Assembly (NCBI RefSeq): GCF_051622035.1
Contig: NC_135355.1
Coordinates: forward strand, 33,771,986-33,835,985
Origin: Arctopsyche grandis
Lineage: Eukaryota > Arthropoda > Insecta > Trichoptera > Hydropsychidae
DNA length: 64,000 nucleotides
Reading direction: 5' to 3'
The notes below the pieces were generated by a model. It did not search any database, had not been told where the DNA came from, and worked only from the letters and a program-made list of their open reading frames with translations. Position 1 is the stretch's first letter. Every line of letters starts with the position of its first letter. A program made the position numbers and the translations under genes. Of this stretch, positions 33,525-45,499 are shown piece after piece.

Positions 33525-33812
33525 ATATAACATAAGGAATGCCTTGCACCTACAGCCAGTTCCAATAAATAAGAACCAACTGCAAATACAAAACATCCCT
33601 GTGAGGCCCACTTGGAAGAGAGTAAATCAAAATTCCACTCATAAATCACAATCAATCATGAAAAAAATGATGAGCGCAGACTACCAGATAAATGGGTTAG
33701 AGTAATATCTGACAATTTCCGCTCACTAAGGTGGAAAATATCACATTCAGTCTCGGCAGCAACGATTTCATTAAGAAGTCGAATAGCTCTTGGAATAGGA
33801 GTCATTCGAATA
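33525..33812 (-). mobile_element. LINE fragment, same family as 6536-7805
   Basis: The minus strand encodes RAIRLLNEIVAAETECDIFH and LSERKLSDITLTHLSG, then stops. The 3'UTR follows (ctcttccaagtgggcctcac, aggtgcaaggcattcc), with an atttt-repeat tail near 33510-33530. The copy at 7.2 kb carries the same C-terminal text and UTR. Confidence 0.75.
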
Positions 33813-34659
33813 TATGTATGTATAAATATTATTAAATAGATCTCCAAAGGTATATGTATTTTGCAAAATCCTTTGCTAATTTTTAAAATAAATAAATTTC
33901 TCCATCACTTCGTGACCCTTCTGTATAATGACAGTTGGTATATTTGCAGTGGGTGTGTTCTCTGTCGGCAGCCAAGGCTCGACTTAATACGCGTCAATAA
34001 TTCTTGATTAAAACAAACACTAAATCAAGAACCATAAGCTGCAGTTCGTACTGTATAGAATGTGCAACGTTTTCCATTCGGTTCGAATGCAATAATTTAC
34101 ACATTTTACGACCCGCGTTTGATATTCGATCTGCGACTTCGAATGCGTTTTATAGACGTCGAATCGATTGATATGAATTTCAAGTTCGAGAACCACACCT
34201 TGTGGTTTCATAAAGATGATGTTTTTTTTTCTACTTTTGTCGTGATGGACCCTCTCCATTGTTGGCAGAATAATCATACACCGATCGACCGACAGGTTTT
34301 CGGGTTAACTCGTTCCTGATTTATTGAAGCAAATTATCCCGTCTTTATTTAACCAAACCACTTATATTCAAATTACATTATCGCTCGTAACACTCACAGG
34401 TTGTTCGGACGCCTTCTAATATTAGACAAAAAAATATTTATCGTTGATTTATCCATCAAACTTTATACCGGCGGTGTTTGATGTTTTTAAAATGAGGATA
34501 TGAATTTCAAGTCAGTGGTCAACGAGCACCAATCATCTTTACGACATGTAATAAATTATATACATATGTATTTTATTTGGAAAATACAGTTACCTATCTT
34601 AACTAGAATTTTGTTGTATATGTACAATAATAATTAAATTTCTATACAATACTTATAAT
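33813..34659. other. Non-coding stretch, candidate single-copy
   Basis: Frames of 85 codons are open on both strands at 34020-34319 with balanced composition, but I recognise no family and see no paired splice sites. About 34060-34320 is less AT-rich. It could hold conserved regulatory DNA. Confidence 0.35.
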
Positions 34660-35728
34660 CAAGGGCAACCGGGGGGGGGGCACTGCCCTACATATATTTC
34701 TTCGAACCAAAAAAGAAAATAAATTTTGTATATTATTGGTGTCTCGTTAAGAGTCAACAAATGTTTTAATTCGGTTCGTAATTCAGTTCGGGGCAGTCGC
34801 TTCTTGCCGTGGTCCCGTGGTCGCCAGCTTCAGCTTACCTACTATTCTGGCACTTGCGAGTGGCACTGTGTATAGAGTTTAGACAGTCAATCGAAGCAAA
34901 CAAAAAAAATATCCGTATTACCATATACATACAGAAGGACACTTTTAATTGGCTGCATAAAAGGGGCAGAATCCGCCAGCCCCGATCGTCTATATTTTCT
35001 ATACGATTCGAAAAATACACAACACTGTCAACGTTTTTCGACATTTCAATTATATTTTGAAAAGTATGCTTAAATTGTGAATCACAATATTTTATGCAGG
35101 TAAAAATATATCAATACATCGTATAATATAAACAATATCAATAGATAAAAGTAATAAAAATAGTAATATGACGAAAAATAGAAATGAAAAAATAGTAAAA
35201 ACATAATATATAAAATAAAAGAAGAGGACACTAATATAATTAAGAAAAAACAATATTCTGAATAGATCTAATAAACTGATGTCGATGTCCGTATGATTAG
35301 CTATGTATATGGTCAAATAGCCATGACATGACTGTGCATATCTCAGAATTGAAAAAAATGCTGGATTTCATAATAATATGCGAAAACAGAACATTTTTAT
35401 GTACTCTAAAATAATTTTTAAGTACGTAATTTTAAGGAACGCACTGAGAATCGGTGGATGGTAAATAATTCAATTTTTTTCAATTCAACATGACAATTTT
35501 ATTACTAAATATATTTTTAAATCACATTTTTATTTTCAGAACACATTATGAACGAAGTCGATAATTTAAAAAAAAAACCCAATTTTTATTAATTCTATCC
35601 ACTTAAAATGTTACTAAAAATATATTAAGTTCACTTTTTTTTGGAATAAAGATAAATATGTAGGGGGGGGGGGGGGGGCTTTATCCTCCTCGTGCCCCGA
35701 CTGTTTTTAAAGTCACGAGCCGCCCCTG
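34660..35728. mobile_element. hAT-like non-autonomous element, 1.07 kb
   Basis: The left end caagggcaacc carries a G-run. The right end, read inward, is caggggcggctcgtgac and carries a longer G-run (35663-35678). The flanking octamers cttataat (34652-34659) and catataat (35729-35736) differ at one base, fitting an 8-bp hAT target duplication that has since mutated. The interior frames (34809-35060) show no transposase motifs I recognise. Confidence 0.6.
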
Positions 35729-35736
35729 CATATAAT

Positions 35737-37150
35737 ACTTCCATAGATTTATAGCCCCTGCCTGTTAATGGCTTAATAAACCTTGCCTCGACTCTCAAAG
35801 TCAACGTTTGGAAAATACCGATTAAATTTTTGCTAATAACTTGTCACGTTTGTGAAGCGTACGATGTTAAGTGTACGATGACGTTGTCAAGTCATTAAAA
35901 TGTGAGAACATAATTAATTATGCAAGCTTGAACGTTTACGGCAACTTTTATATTATAATATTTACCATTGATGTAAACATGTAAAAGATTTTTTATCAAT
36001 CCTGTATGTATTCACATTCCACGCGTGCACCATTAAATCCTTACATGTATTTTTTTGTTCAATCATAATACAACACTAAACGCGAAGTTGACTCGAGTTC
36101 AGATCCCGCAGGGAAGGATACACCCAAGAGATCCCAAATTAACACTTTAGTACCGATGCTAGATGTATAAGTAGGAAGTGGGTTGCAAGTATAGATACCA
36201 CACAAATAGTTTACAGTACTTTGGCGGATATTTATACCTATTATCACGTACCGAAATCACGATATGTTTAACAATGTGAACATGCAAGGAAGTACTAATT
36301 CCACGTGTACGACAGATGCATATTTATTGCGTTTCGAAATACGCACCCACGCCCACACACTCTCGGAAGAATATAGTGTTCGATAATAATTTGTGCAATA
36401 AATATTTTATTTATCAATTAAGACCACGCACGTAAAGAGTTGAGTAAACGATACCCGGGCGAGAGAGATAGATCACAGTCGAGTTAACACGCTCGCGACC
36501 GGTGTAAAAACACAATCAAGTATTAAATATTGACATACGGACTCTCGCTTATTGACTCGTCCATTTATATTTGGAAAGCCCGTTTGTTTTTGTTTTTTTT
36601 GTCAACTATCAAAACACATTAAATACCATAGGCGGCCGCTAATTGATAAAACCGCGGCGAATGGGGTGATAATGAACATCGTGTTATTTATTAAGCAATT
36701 CGATGGTTGATTTGCATATTGCGTATTTTTGGATATTGCACGTACGATATATTTTCGTATTGGTGTGAATTGTGTAAAATTTATGTGAGAAGTAATCATT
36801 GACTTCTCAGCATTGTAATGAATGTATGTATGTATGTGAATACACAGAAAAAACGTGAAATTTTCTTAAGTTTTAGAACGAATTGAACAATGAACAACTA
36901 GTATGTAGATATTTGTCATAGAATGCTGTTAATTGAAATCAAATAATTTAAATAACAAACTAAACTTGCGGTCATCTCAACGTATACCTATATGTAAATC
37001 TGTTCAATTTTTTAAGTGTGATATTGAACTTTTTTTTAAACAAAAAAAAATAATGACCGCCATGACCTGACAGGTGTTGGGAAAATGGTCAGCTTCGTGA
37101 AATTCAACACGAGTTTATTTGAATGAATGATAATTTTTGTGATCTATGTA
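35737..37150. other. Non-coding stretch, candidate regulatory DNA
   Basis: No gene. About 36300-36760 mixes GC-richer blocks (cgatacccgggcgagagag, ataggcggccgctaattg) with AT-rich homeodomain-like TAAT motifs and shows no repeat match. At 37058-37080 the text catgacctgacaggtgttgg resembles the S1 hairpin loop. Confidence 0.35.
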
Positions 37151-37151
37151 C

Positions 37152-37475
37152 ATGTAATCGATCGTTTCTTATCAAAGTTTTCCAATTTTATCTGATCGTT
37201 GTTGAAACGGTTCCTCAAAATTGGCGAAAAATCATCTTTCCTGATGTCACAAATCTTCTGTATTTATTGTGTATGTACAATTTGTAAAAATTATGTACAA
37301 AATCTAAATCCATCGATGTCTCAATGGATTAATTATTTAATTAATTAATTGTTATTTCGTGTTCTTCAGCTTCTCGAAATACACTGATTTACGTAATAAT
37401 AAAATGCTGCATTGTTTGTAATTAATTGTCCAGGAAGGCACATTGGGATCTTCCTGTCAAACCTTCCTGGTACTT
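37152..37475 (+). mobile_element. SINE S1, headless copy
   Basis: It starts at atcgatcgtttcttatc and runs through ttgccaattttatctg-like text, gttgaaacggttcctcaaaa, atccatcgatgtctcaatgg and agcttctcgaaatacactg. It ends in the hairpin module gtccaggaaggcacattggg / aaaccttcctgg and a ttta-rich tail. Confidence 0.7.
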
Positions 37476-37518
37476 ATTTATTTATTTATTATTATTACAA
37501 TAATAACAATAACAATAC

Positions 37519-37565
37519 TAAAGACCGCTGTGACCTGACAGGTTACCCCAATGCGTCACAGCGGT
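37519..37565 (-). repeat. S1-type hairpin with a different stem
   Basis: The stem accgctgtgac / gtcacagcggt encloses ctgacaggttaccccaatgc. The loop matches the standard S1 tail hairpin while both stem strands are replaced by another complementary pair. It lies opposite the S1 copy ending at 37475, across a taca/aata microsatellite. Confidence 0.65.
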
Positions 37566-37569
37566 TAAA

Positions 37570-39135
37570 ATATACATTTATGTAAAGTAATATCTATGTA
37601 AAGTAATATACATATATATGTACATACATAAATGACAACCGTAACATATTGTAATAACCAGACATGCGGCCAGGATGCTTTAACCCACAAAAAATGGTTC
37701 ACTATTGTCAATTACTACATATGTATTGTCCTACAAAGCAAGAGAGCAAGAATAAGGTTGATTTTTTTGATCCACATATCATATATGTATCAAATAAAAT
37801 CGTGTTGAATCTCACGAAGCTGACCATTTCCTCAACACGACAATCGAACAGATCCAGACGCTCTCCTATCACACAGAAAAACCGGATAGACTCTACAAAA
37901 GATTGATTATATGTAAATGTGATTTTTAAGTTTTCTAAAATTTTTGCATTTGTTGATTTTTCATTAAATACAAGTCTTCCGGTGAAAATCATATATCAAA
38001 TTATTTAATTTTAGGAAGAAGAATACAAAAATAAAAATCATATACTCAATTCAACAAGTTTTTTTTCTTCAAAAGACATTTCAATAAAAATTGCAGGCTA
38101 TTGTGGTAATGATACATCTTGCAACAATAAATAATTATTAAGGGACAAACAGATAAAGGTAGACGCGTGATGGAACTTCAAATATGAAGACGGATTCACA
38201 CGCCATAGGGGGTCGACCGGGTGAATATATTATAACTACAGCGCGGATAGAGAGCGTGCATTTTCCAGGAATCGGGGCGGTTTGGCTCTATTTACAAAGC
38301 TAGAGTGCAAAAAAAAGGTTCGGCGAACCTTGAGCAAAGCATTTACAACAATTGAACAATGAACGGCGCGCTTTGGGTCCGCTCACTAATTATAGCAGAA
38401 TTTGAGTGTTCTTGTCAAATATAACGCAGATATATAAATAAATGCGGCGGAAATCCATGTCTTACGTCAATTGCTGTGTGATTATCGACTTAAGCTTTAA
38501 GACCTTCACATTAAAAAAAAAATAATTTTCGGCAAATGAAGACCAACACTGGTACTTTTTACAACCAGTACACAAGAACGAACTGCTTAACAAATTAAAA
38601 GATAATATACTGATAGTAAAAACCTTCATATATTGTACATGACCTAGAATCTTGATTTTGACAAATATAATATGCTGCCCCCTCCCTCCCCCCCACCCAC
38701 CATAATCAACCTATGTACGTACTGCAATTTTTCACGGCCACGACACTCGCTAAATCAAATAAATCGTTCAGATCTTTAAATTTTTGAATCATTAGTCGAA
38801 TAAAGTTTTCATTGTTTCGACTTGACATGTGACCGGCGTCATTTGTTTCACCCACGCGTCATTTCTCACTTACGCAAAATTATTCTACGTATGTTCTTGT
38901 TCGATTCAAAAATACCAAATACATGGGTTGATTAGTATAGTCGGCTCACGTTTGGTGATCAATCAAATCCAGATGTTCGTAAACGAGCTCGTTAACCCTA
39001 TATACCCGACGCAATCGATACTTAAATTTAACACTTTGCAGCCGGCTCACAAATTGCAATCGGAAAAATTCAAATATCATCAAAAACGCATCTATCACTT
39101 TCTAATTTGCAACATCTTAATAAATTACATACATC
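37570..39135. other. Non-coding stretch with a hAT MITE relic
   Basis: At 38315-38372 ggttcggcgaaccttgagc and gcatttacaacaattgaaca resemble the interior of the hAT MITEs at 13.5 and 26.5 kb. The preceding 38160-38300 is GC-richer and unassigned. A C-run lies near 38685. The 147-codon frame from 38829 runs into an S2 SINE and is not a gene. Confidence 0.4.
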
Positions 39136-39540
39136 ACATGGGCCATGGCAGGAATTACTCCAAGGCGACATATGGTATTATTATTTTTTACATACACATG
39201 TACTTAAGGACTAACAATTTTTCATACATTACATATGTAGAATACAATAGAGACATCTATGGACAATTTTAATTCACAGAAAATTTGCGAGAAATACATT
39301 ATGTAGGTAGCATTTATAAGGCTCAACAAATTTCAGATGCTTATAACTCGGATTTGCATTTGAATTGCAAATTGGATCCATCACTACAATTAAGCTAGAA
39401 TAATTGGAAAATTCTAACAGGAAACGGCCAATCTGTGTTTTAATAACTTAAAGATCTCACCAGCAGCGTTTTTGGCCGGGACTTGAACCCACGACCTCTC
39501 TACTGTTATGCAATAGCTCTGTTAGTGCACCACACTGTGA
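39136..39540 (-). mobile_element. SINE family S2 copy
   Basis: On the minus strand: head gtggtgcactaacagagc, B box gtgggttcaagtcccgg, aacgctgctggtgag, then body blocks (gtttcctgttagaattttcc, tccgagttataagcatctg, tgtagatgtctc-like text), and a 3' end with agtaattcctgccatggccc. The latter is a hairpin-like module found again at 58.57 kb. Confidence 0.75.
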
Positions 39541-39570
39541 TTATATAATATATCATCATTACCATAATCT

Positions 39571-40105
39571 ACAGCCATTCGCCATCCACTGCTGGAACAC
39601 GTTTTCATTCGTTTCTGTTTTGCGCAACTTTCATCCATCTCACTCCACACATTTTCCTAATTTCGTCTACCCATCTTCCCTGCGGTCTTCTTTTTACCCT
39701 TTTGCATTCTCTAGGGTACCATTCTAGCACTTCCTTCGTCCACCTTTCGTCCATTCTTCTAGCCACGTGGCCCACCCATTGTCATTTCAATCTCTTTATC
39801 CACTATATCCACAACCCTTGTCATACTTCTCACCCACGTATTCCATTTCCTGTCTTTCCTCGTTATGCCAACCATACAAAGTTCTATACTTCTTTAAGTG
39901 CATTGGACTTTGTGTAGCAACTTGGCGTTCAATGTCTAAGTTTTACATCCATACGTGATCACTGGCAAAACATATTGATCGAAGATATTTTTCTTCAGGC
40001 AAAGTGACATTTTTGATGTAAAACCCGCATTCATTCGTCCAATTGCACTCCATCCTAATTTCATACGTCCGTTTATTTCTTCTTCTTTACTACCGGAATA
40101 AATAC
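39571..40105 (-). mobile_element. RTE-like LINE 3' coding end, pseudogenic
   Basis: The minus strand reads QWVGHVARRMDERWTKEVLE, then WYPRECKRVKRRPQGRWVDE and IRKMCGVRWMKVAQNRNE. It carries a stop just before QWVG and another after RNE, where other copies have Trp codons. This C-terminal block (GHVARx4RW...GRPxxRW) is common to RTE-type and similar insect LINEs. Upstream, 39880-40100 continues in eroded coding text. Confidence 0.75.
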
Positions 40106-42170
40106 TGGATAAAAATAATAAATATAAATAGTTATTATACTACTACTTCTACTATTTTATCATCTAGTGAAATGCTACCAGGCATGTAATAACTATTGAA
40201 CATTAGCTTAGTCTTATCTAGGTTAGTTTTTAAATGTAATATATGTATATTTGAGAGAATTCGTTTCCGCATGTAATCGTTTCGTTGAAAGGATCATATG
40301 ATGCAACGTTAATGCTTCAGTTACATATGTATGAAGTCAATTCAATTACATATACTGAAATTCAAAACTTCCCTTTCCTGAAACCGAATGTAAAATACGT
40401 TTCTCACTGTGGTAACGTTTCAAAAATTAAATTATTTGACATATAATATTGTTAAGCATAACGTAATAACGAAAACGGAACAATCTAGTTAGGCAAACGG
40501 TCCAATTTGCATTGATAATTGCATGCACGTGAGAATTTTGCATGCTTTTCCCACAAAATGAAAATGAAATCTACTACAATTTATATTATACGTACCTATG
40601 TACATACGTATGGTATTTGAAACGCGTTCTTTTGATATCAAAGCTTTCATCGACATTGCAATACTTAGTACGTAGAGTTTCACCGTTTAATCTAGTATTG
40701 AACATATTGGATTTATCATTTTGTTAAATTGAACTAATGCATTATAGCCATCACCGATGAGTTTAATCTCAATTTGAAACTGCGTTCAGATTAACTTTTG
40801 GTAGACTTTCACTCCTTATCGCCCAGCGAGAGATTCATCCGAGTCAAATGATCGATTCGATGACATTTTATTTGACGTCTTCGAATTTATAACGAAATAA
40901 ACCGGATATGAAACTTAGGTATGTACTTATAAAATTCACATCTGAAACATAAAATCATAAAATAATTTGGAATGATTCAAGATGGCATCGTTTAAAAAAT
41001 ACCACAATCCATCAAAGGGAAAAATTTCAACATGACGATTTTTTTACTTACACACTCATACAAGTAATATATTCATAGATTATTTAAACGGTATGATGTA
41101 AGGCTTTGTTGAGATGTTTTTCTTTTGCATTTTTCCTTATAAAGCCGGAAGAGTTATACAGCATCTTCCGAAAGTACGCTGCTTGTTGACTTTGAACATT
41201 AATCTTTTAGAACTATTTCGAACGTTTTGGTACTTCTTTTGAATAGAAGACCATTTTGAGCCTCCAAAGAAAACACATCCGATTTATTCCGAGTCTGTTT
41301 TGTTTTTATAACGGTATACATTAAATATTCCGTCCACTTAAAGAAACGTGCACTTTTCATTGTTCACCAAAATCGACACCGAAACATTGAGTGACGTAAA
41401 ATAATCAAAATAAATAATCAATTCAAATTTTACGACTTCCAAGTACGATGTTCGAGCATCGATTCAATAACGTCAAACATGCTATCAACGAATCTGGGTT
41501 GCTTGATTTCAATCAACATAAAATCATGTATAATATTATGAATATGTCAAGTGCGTTTATTTATGTGTGCCGTTTGCGAGGGCCAAACACAATAAATTTA
41601 ACTCGGCAATGAGTTGCGACCTCAGATCTATTAACGACTTCAAATATATATTTTAACAGGGTCAGTTCTTAGCCCTAGAAAGACACTACGCGACCGTTAG
41701 GGATACTCATCAGAGATAAAGCTCGGAGGATGTAACGTCTAAGCAGACCTAATTAACGCTTTCGAACGCATGAGGTGACCAATCGACATAAATATAATAT
41801 ATGTATAATAAATATGACGGCATTGAATAGTAAATTTTTAAATATTACGACATACAATATTTTATTTTAAACAATATGGATATAAACGAACTTTTTCTCG
41901 GAAAAATGTTTGAATAATACTATTGATGACGTGTGTACGTTTAAACTTTGAGTCAAACTATTTTATTATACATATTGTTTATTGTTTTTCAAAAATTTTA
42001 TCGTAGTTCATTTAAAACAATTGAATTTTTAAATGGTTTCAATTTTAAATATTACTTAGCTTAGTCAATAAAGCAACTTATTGTGAACCCAAACCTTACT
42101 TAATATGTATATTTATGTAGATAGAAATCAAACATCAATAGTTTAAATGATTCCATGACCATCACATTTA
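40106..42170. other. Non-coding stretch, about 2 kb
   Basis: No gene or mobile element is recognised. Some parts (40770-40870, 41640-41770) are less AT-rich and could be single-copy regulatory sequence. Confidence 0.4.
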
Positions 42171-42178
42171 TATAAAAG
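42171..42178 (+). promoter_or_regulatory. TATA box ahead of a short ORF
   Basis: An exact TATAAAAG within atttatataaaagac, 46 bases before an ATG at 42217. A start site about 30 bases downstream (near 42201) would leave a leader of about 15 nucleotides. Confidence 0.3.
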
Positions 42179-42216
42179 ACAGTAATTTAGAATAGTTTTG
42201 ATACATTAAAGCTAGT

Positions 42217-42330
42217 ATGTCCACCGGTACATCCCGTTCTACCACCTCGCAGTATCTCAAGACTCTTCGTCTGCTTAAACAGGAGTTTGTATATCGTATA
42301 CACAAATGTGTTTTGTATACATTTGTGTAA
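42217..42330 (+). CDS. Short ORF of unknown meaning (37 codons)
   Basis: From ATG to TAA it encodes MSTGTSRSTTSQYLKTLRLL, then KQEFVYRIHKCVLYTFV. The first 23 codons have a GC content and codon pattern unlike the surrounding DNA, and a TATA box lies at the right distance upstream. The last third sits in an imperfect inverted repeat (cacaaatg...catttgtg). It could be a first coding exon with an unrecognised donor, a small secreted or regulatory peptide gene, or chance. I recognise no family. Confidence 0.2.
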   Translation: MSTGTSRSTTSQYLKTLRLLKQEFVYRIHKCVLYTFV

Positions 42331-42599
42331 TATCTTTAATATACGAGACATATTGTGATCATTCATAAATTTTAAGCTATTAACACACCTTTAAAATATA
42401 AAAAAAAAACATTTAAACGTAAATTCTTGCTTTTTAATAGTTAATGTTAAAGTAAAATAAGTATATTTCTATGTGAAATATTTTCATATACCTGTTTTGA
42501 ATGTATAAAAACTCAACGATGAAAACGTTTGAAAAACGAGTCTTGAGTTATTGCAAGTTGGTGGAACAAAGCCGCACACGACATTGCCGCGCAGAATGG

Positions 42600-42785
42600 T
42601 ATATTGCGATCGGGCACACGACAATCGTTCCCACAAAAATCGCTAATTTGGAATATCTGGCACTCGAATTCTCATTAAAGTGATAGTTAGCGTGGCTAAC
42701 TATCAGTGGGAGGAATTTTCGAGTGCCAGATATTCCGTGATCGAGATTTTAGTGACGGGTGTGAGATTGCCATGTGCGAAATTGT
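42600..42785. mobile_element. Fold-back MITE
   Basis: ggaatatctggcactcgaat and agtgatagttagc are mirrored by gctaactatcagtgg and ttcgagtgccagatattcc around gtg. Outer parts (gcgatcgggcacacgac / ggtgtgagattgccatgtgc) are weaker. It shares tatctggcactcga with the MITE at 61497-61665. Confidence 0.7.
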
Positions 42786-42789
42786 CACC

Positions 42790-44830
42790 GAACCGCGCAG
42801 AGCTCCGTCAATGCCGCGCAAAATAAAGCTACAACATTTAATTGAATAAAATATAAGTTATTTTTAGAAGATTATGAGAAAAAAGATCTATTTGAAAAAA
42901 TATTGAGAAGCTATGTATCTATAAGAAGTTATCTTTAACTCTATGCAATCGAATTCAACTATTTCAAGAACTCAAAATATGGAACAAAGCATTGGACGTA
43001 CCAGGCTAAAACTACAACCGTCATGAAGCTTTATGACAGTCTCGCGAAAGTTTAATTTTTGCCTTTACTATGTCGGCATTTACTTTATAATCCGTTATAA
43101 TTCGGCGTTTTAGATGCCTTAAAAAATATATTTTCAATTATTTTTCAATCAATCAAAAACTTCCACAAAACATACATATATTATTTTATAATTCTGCGAA
43201 AAGTAGCAAGTTCTTGAGAAAACTTTTTCTTCGGACACATCAGATTCACCAACGTAAATATGGTATCTCATAATTAAGTACGTTTTAATTTTTTTTGGAT
43301 ATAAAATATAATATGTACCTATATATACATATAAGAACTTCCTTTTGCCCTGTGCGACTATTTTGGCAATTATCGACGTGGCATTGTCGTGCGCGGCATT
43401 GTCGGGGTGCCATCCACATATGCATATGTTTATGCAAATTTACCAGAAAATGAGCAAATTTACCATCTGAATATGTAAAAGTGGGTTCATTATCTCTGAA
43501 ATACGTACACACATACGGCATACAAACTTTAACCAATAAATTATGCTATTAGACAGGTTAGGCTAGGTTAGGTTAGGCTAAGTTACAGCTAACTTAACGA
43601 TCGTCATTCATAAAAATCTACCTATGCATGTATATAAATGTGCATATTTTCCCCAAATCACTAACGAATTTGCATACATATTACATATTTAAATGCATAT
43701 TCCATTGAACTGAAGCACTCACGCTAAAAATAAACACGTAAAACGGTATAAAAATACAATTGTTGTTCCGCATAACAGAATCATTTACATTTATTTATAG
43801 TATAGTATAGAAAAATAATTATTGCAATGCAAAATCTACGCTAGAATAGAATCGAGTAGTACTTCAAACTTCATTACCCATTTTGTCGAAGTGTTTCGCG
43901 GAATTTTACAATATGGCCACCCTATATATATTGTATATATCATACATATAATACATACATATATGTATATTGTATGTCTTGGATGAGACAGGCGTCAATT
44001 AACCAGTTCAATCGTCGAGATCAACATTGAAATGTTCGGAGGAGTGTGTGAAGCGCGTCACAAGTCTCAATTAAAATCGAATTAGATATGCGTATGATAC
44101 CGTTACAAACAGATCGTAACCCTCAACCTTTTTCGTCCTATTAGACCTCACTCTCCCCCCTATATACAATATTAGTATCCATCATCTGTCGTGGTGAATG
44201 TGTTTATTTGCCGTTGCAATCTGAACGGCGATCTGGACAGATGCACTCCACTTCAATTAACGTTTGCGAATCTATTGTGTGCGAATTGTATGTAAACTCT
44301 CGATCCCCAAAAGTGGTGTTGTAAAATTAGGGTTATTGTTGAATTTTATACATATAAATTAACTGTAGATTTAACGTGCCGTGCCGCGTTGCGAACTGAA
44401 GTTAATTTGTGTATTAACTGACGCCGATTATTCGTTCGGTTTTAATTGATATTAAAATTCAATACGCAGTTGAAATTAGTGTTAAATCATTGCCGATATT
44501 AAATTTTGTATCGGATTGTAAAATATTTAATTTTGCATACAGTCAATTCGTTATTATTGTTTTGAAATACGCGCTTGACCTTTTCGTGCGGTTTATTCCG
44601 TTTGATGATTCTTATTATGTATATATATTCAATTGTCAAATTATGAAATATTTAATTTTTAATATGACGGAAATCGCGACAATGTGAATTTTATATAATT
44701 TTGATTGAAATTTACTTTTGACACGCAAAATACTCCCGATTAATCAGCGTGTATTTTTATCTACATAAAATTATATACATATGTATATATTAATTACATA
44801 CATATTATATATACTTTTATATCATACAAA
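42790..44830. other. Non-coding stretch with TTAGG-like run
   Basis: No gene. At 43555-43590 the text aggttaggctaggttaggtt is a degenerate TTAGG-type run, a scattered sequence common in insects. At 43350-43412 gcattgtcgtgcgcggcatt repeats a motif of the MITE at 42.6 kb. The remaining sequence is AT-rich. Confidence 0.45.
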
Positions 44831-44900
44831 CCCGGCATGCGTTGCAATGCCACAATAGCGCATGCAATTCCCGTTCCCGTTTTCGTTTCTCGATGTGTTT
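44831..44900 (-). mobile_element. Helitron H5-family 3' fragment
   Basis: The minus strand reads cgggaattgcatgcgctatt, gtggcattgcaacgcatgcc and gggtt. This matches the last 70 bases of H5 (24433-24803) but lacks the final CTAA. Only the terminal part is left. Confidence 0.6.
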
Positions 44901-44961
44901 CGATAAGTGAAAGTTTCAGTTTCAAATTAATACTTAATAATCGAATTAAATTACAGTAATG

Positions 44962-45435
44962 ATAACACTGTTCGACAAATGACGACTTTTTTTTGGTTCA
45001 GAGACGAGATATGACTTTTCTTATACATCTTTATGGCTAGTGAACACGAATCTGGTAATAAAAAATGTTGATTGGCTCGAGATTCGGAGATATATGTGTT
45101 TTATAAATCGCGAGATTTTTCTGTATCTTGGTGTTGTTCGGTAGATATCTCAAAATCTGTCAATTTCCTGTTCAAAATCAATATTGAATTCTATAGTCGG
45201 GTATTTTATCTTTCATTTTTAGTACTTTTCAGTTTTCTTATCTCTCTAAGTAGTCGTCCAGTTCAAATCAAAAGCCAACAGTACGTATTTTCATTTGGAA
45301 TTTTTTTCCACTGTTTATACTATTTTATATTGAGTATTTTCTATTGAAACATGTTTATTGGGATAGTATTCTGGCCACACTATTTTTTGTTTTCGTTTAA
45401 AAGGGTTAATTGGAAGTGTGCTGAATTTTAAATCG
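44962..45435 (+). repeat. R4 dispersed repeat, copy 2
   Basis: It starts gataacactgttcgacaaat and tgacgactttttttt, then tggctcgagattcggagata, ctctctaagtagtcgtcc, and ends near taattggaagtgtgctg. It is the full-length reverse complement of 25595-26045. An open frame (45072-45347) has hydrophobic text similar to the other copy. The same opening, attacactgttcgaca, occurs alone at 63375. Confidence 0.7.
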
Positions 45436-45499
45436 GTAATGCGGCATATATGGTTAGACTTTTTTTGTAAATAAATACTAACAAGTTTTAAATTATTAC

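Noticed and set aside
38829..39272. 147-codon open frame as a gene
   Set aside because: It runs into the 3' part of an S2 SINE, has AT-driven composition and shows no domain or splice context.
43555..43590. Telomere or chromosome end
   Set aside because: It is a short, degenerate TTAGG-like run inside ordinary sequence. Such runs are scattered in insect genomes.
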